16,775 nucleotides of DNA from Woeseiaceae bacterium (GTDB lineage Bacteria; Pseudomonadota; Gammaproteobacteria; Steroidobacterales; Woeseiaceae): positions 1 to 16,775 of the forward strand of contig JALHUQ010000068.1 of the NCBI GenBank assembly GCA_022866645.1. Direction: 5' to 3'. Below are positions 14,840-16,775 of the stretch, one piece after another. Position numbers and translations under genes: made by a program. The notes beneath the pieces are model-generated. The model did no database searches. It saw only the letters and a list, made by a program, of their open reading frames with translations, and had not been told where the DNA came from. Every line of letters begins with the position of its first letter. Position 1 is the stretch's first letter.

Positions 14840-16775
14840 ATGCTCGCCTCGTTTCGATCGGATCATCTACTCGGAAAGCTCATCGCTGAGCAGGATCCGT
14901 CGTCCCCGGCTGCCCAAAAAATCATTGATAAACTCAAAACGGCGGGCAATAAAGCGATACCCAAGATTATTGACGCCCTGGCCCTGTCCGACAAGACCCA
15001 CACTATGGTGCTGGTCGACATCCTCGGCAGTATCGTCAACGACAAGAATCTGGCCCTCTACAAAGAAGGTCTGGCCGACGGCAATGAGCGTGTAGTGTCG
15101 GGAACTGCCTGGGCACTTTCCAGCAGCACTGTCTACAACCCCAATGGATTGCTCGATTTCTTCGATGACCCTGAAGTATCAAAAGGGGCGCTCATCGATA
15201 TATTGCAGGTGCATAAGCAAGACCTGAGCGTTCACGAATTGCTGCGGCATGCCTACGAATGCGAGCCCAAAGAAAAGGCTGCAATTTTTAGGATCATTCA
15301 GGAAACGCTCAAGCCGGAAATGATCCCGGATCTCATTGCACGTATGGGCGGCAGGGACCCCGTTATCAAGATCCACCTCATGCAGTTACTCGCCAAATTT
15401 GACAAAGAAGAGATTACTCACGCATTTGAGATGCAACTGAGCGACCCGAACAAAATGGTCCGGGGTGCTGCCCTGTCGGCGTTGGCGACCCGCAAGAATT
15501 CCAGCATCAGCATCGAAAAAGTTGCGCGAGTTTTACTTGATCCCGACCTTGATGTTCAGAGCAAAGCAGTTGACGTGCTGATAAAGCTGAATCATCCCGA
15601 TACGGTTCAGCACTTGCTGCCCGCACTCAAGGACGAATCCGAATACACGCGTCGCGCCGCAGTTGAAGTACTCAATGTCGTAGGTAGTGAAAATTCCGTG
15701 CGGGAATTGCTGGCAGCCATCAAGGATGATGACTGGTGGGTACGATCGCGTGCCGGTGATGCACTGGCAGAAATCGGTGGACCCAAAGTCGTAGACGCTG
15801 TTGTCGGTTTGATCACCTCCAAAGATGAAGAGGTTCGTCGAACGGCAATTGAGATTTTGAACGCCACCAAAGACGAGCGCGCGATCGATGGGCTGATCAA
15901 AGCAACGGATGATGCTGACTGGTGGGTTCGGGAACGTGCGGTTGACGCGCTATCCAAGATCGGCGGTACAAAGGCGCTCCCCACACTTGAGGCTATGCTC
16001 GGCAAGAACCCAAAAACTGACACGGTCGTGGTGCGCGCGCTGGGTAAGCTCGGCAATTACAAGCACATCGCTTTGATCGTGCCCTTTCTACAACGGCCCG
16101 AACGCGAGATTCAACTTGAGACAATCAAAGCGTTGTCGCTGCTTGCTGACGAGTCGCATGCGGAGTCGATTCGAGCCGTACTGAAGAAAATACAGCAGTC
16201 GGAGGAACACACAATTATCAATGCCGCCGACACGGCGCTGAAGTACCTCGATGACCGCTACTCAGCTACGGTCGTTGAAGAAAATATTCGAGCTGAGAAA
16301 ATTGCCGATAACACCAAGACAATGCTGGTCGAGAACGGAGATCTCGAAAAACTGCTGAAGCAAGCCAAGGAAGCCAGTGCCGTTGCGCAGGCCGACTCGG
16401 ATGGCGATATCGTACCCGCCGCGCGACCTGTAGCCCCGACAGCAGCTGCGGTTCTCGACATATCCAATTTGAATCCCGGCGACATTGTCGATGGTCGATA
16501 CAAATACATTGAGAAAATCGGTAAGGGTGCTTTCGGTACCGTATTGCTTATGCATGACGAAGTTGTCGACGAGCAGCTAATCCTCAAGTTCCTGAATCAG
16601 AATGTCTCCGCCGACGAGGAGATGATGAAACGCTTCGTTCACGAACTGCGGTATTCGCGAAAGATCACACACCGAAATGTCATCCGAATTTACGATTTTC
16701 TGTACCTGCAGGGCGCCTACGCCATTTCGATGGAATACTTCCCATCGCATACCTTGTCCGGCGAAATTCCCGACA
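14840..16775 (+). CDS. HEAT-repeat / Ser-Thr protein kinase fusion (cut by window edge)
   Basis: The first 645 codons are present and the frame is open to the edge. Residues 1 to about 480 are helical repeats of the HEAT/PBS-lyase type. The clearest part is four 31-residue units at 265-388. They alternate an RRxAxE-type and a DWWVR-type unit; the latter have D298-W-W-V-R302 and D360-W-W-V-R364, each followed by IGG. A charged, then Ala/Pro-rich linker follows (about 490-545). The Hanks-type kinase then starts: glycine loop GKGAFGTV (561-568), ATP-anchoring Lys583 in ILKF, likely helix-C Glu602, then HRNVIRIYDF and the hinge-like SMEYF. The catalytic loop and DFG lie beyond the window, so activity cannot be judged. 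No signal peptide or membrane segment is present, suggesting a cytoplasmic protein. The start is ATG 14840; GTG 14834 is possible, with an in-frame TGA at 14822. Substrates are unknown. A scaffold-plus-kinase signalling protein is the inference. Confidence 0.9.
   Translation, partial: MLASFRSDHLLGKLIAEQDPSSPAAQKIIDKLKTAGNKAIPKIIDALALSDKTHTMVLVDILGSIVNDKNLALYKEGLADGNERVVSGTAWALSSSTVYNPNGLLDFFDDPEVSKGALIDILQVHKQDLSVHELLRHAYECEPKEKAAIFRIIQETLKPEMIPDLIARMGGRDPVIKIHLMQLLAKFDKEEITHAFEMQLSDPNKMVRGAALSALATRKNSSISIEKVARVLLDPDLDVQSKAVDVLIKLNHPDTVQHLLPALKDESEYTRRAAVEVLNVVGSENSVRELLAAIKDDDWWVRSRAGDALAEIGGPKVVDAVVGLITSKDEEVRRTAIEILNATKDERAIDGLIKATDDADWWVRERAVDALSKIGGTKALPTLEAMLGKNPKTDTVVVRALGKLGNYKHIALIVPFLQRPEREIQLETIKALSLLADESHAESIRAVLKKIQQSEEHTIINAADTALKYLDDRYSATVVEENIRAEKIADNTKTMLVENGDLEKLLKQAKEASAVAQADSDGDIVPAARPVAPTAAAVLDISNLNPGDIVDGRYKYIEKIGKGAFGTVLLMHDEVVDEQLILKFLNQNVSADEEMMKRFVHELRYSRKITHRNVIRIYDFLYLQGAYAISMEYFPSHTLSGEIPD
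15632..16003 (+). repeat. Tandem two-unit HEAT repeats (62-residue period) in the kinase gene
   Basis: Four 31-residue units encoded here alternate A-B-A-B. The A units share RRxAxExLN. The B units share DxDWWVRxRAxDALxxIGG. The A-B pair recurs after exactly 62 residues (186 bp), with recognisable nucleotide similarity around GACTGGTGGGT. This suggests duplication of a double repeat rather than of single HEAT units. Confidence 0.75.

Noticed and set aside
15607..16056. A 149-codon minus-strand frame opposite the HEAT repeats, Ser-rich
   Set aside because: Its apparent repeats are the mirror of the HEAT duplication on the plus strand, and it has no plausible start signal.

Overview
The window looks like a chromosomal housekeeping segment of a gammaproteobacterium. 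The evidence is protein type and gene order: a Pseudomonas-type 188-residue Dcd next to Mrp/ApbC, an Hda with an N-terminal clamp-binding motif, and the succession proS - arsC - wrbA - hda - perM-like - DUF2066 - purM - purN. From memory, this succession resembles the purN-to-proS region of Pseudomonas. The exact lineage cannot be fixed by eye; a non-enteric, possibly environmental order is a guess. I see no tRNA, rRNA, CRISPR array, insertion sequence, phage gene or frameshifted gene.

Layout. Positions 1-3697 are a leftward block: a family 4 uracil-DNA glycosylase, a RimI-type N-acetyltransferase, release factor 3 (prfC), and a UMF1/Atg22-like MFS transporter cut by the left edge. A divergent control region (3698-3910) separates it from rightward proS and a small secreted lytic transglycosylase. 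These end tail-to-tail against a small DUF4398-type lipoprotein gene. Rightward arsC and wrbA follow and overlap by one base; wrbA ends tail-to-tail with hda. The leftward operon DUF2066 protein - CDP-alcohol phosphatidyltransferase - AI-2E/PerM-family membrane protein - hda has short gaps or 4-base overlaps. It is divergent from purM-purN, which overlap by one base. purN converges on the leftward mrp-dcd operon (4-base ATGA overlap).

From 14840 to the right edge runs a large gene transcribed divergently from mrp. It fuses a long HEAT-repeat region to the start of a Ser/Thr protein kinase domain and is cut by the window end. It is the one clearly non-housekeeping gene here and the best lead for something new. 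In the gammaproteobacteria I know, the divergent partner of mrp is often metG, so the kinase sits where an essential gene would be expected.

Functional theme. Several neighbours concern nucleotides and replication: purM and purN (purine synthesis), dcd (dCTP to dUTP, hence dTTP), a uracil-DNA glycosylase (removes uracil from DNA) and hda (turns off DnaA). Others concern translation (proS, prfC, rimI), Fe-S cluster supply (mrp), oxidative and metalloid stress (wrbA, arsC) and the envelope (lytic transglycosylase, lipoprotein, phosphatidyltransferase, PerM-like protein). Four genes need non-ATG starts (TTG for the MFS gene and the DUF2066 gene, GTG for mrp and the lipoprotein gene).
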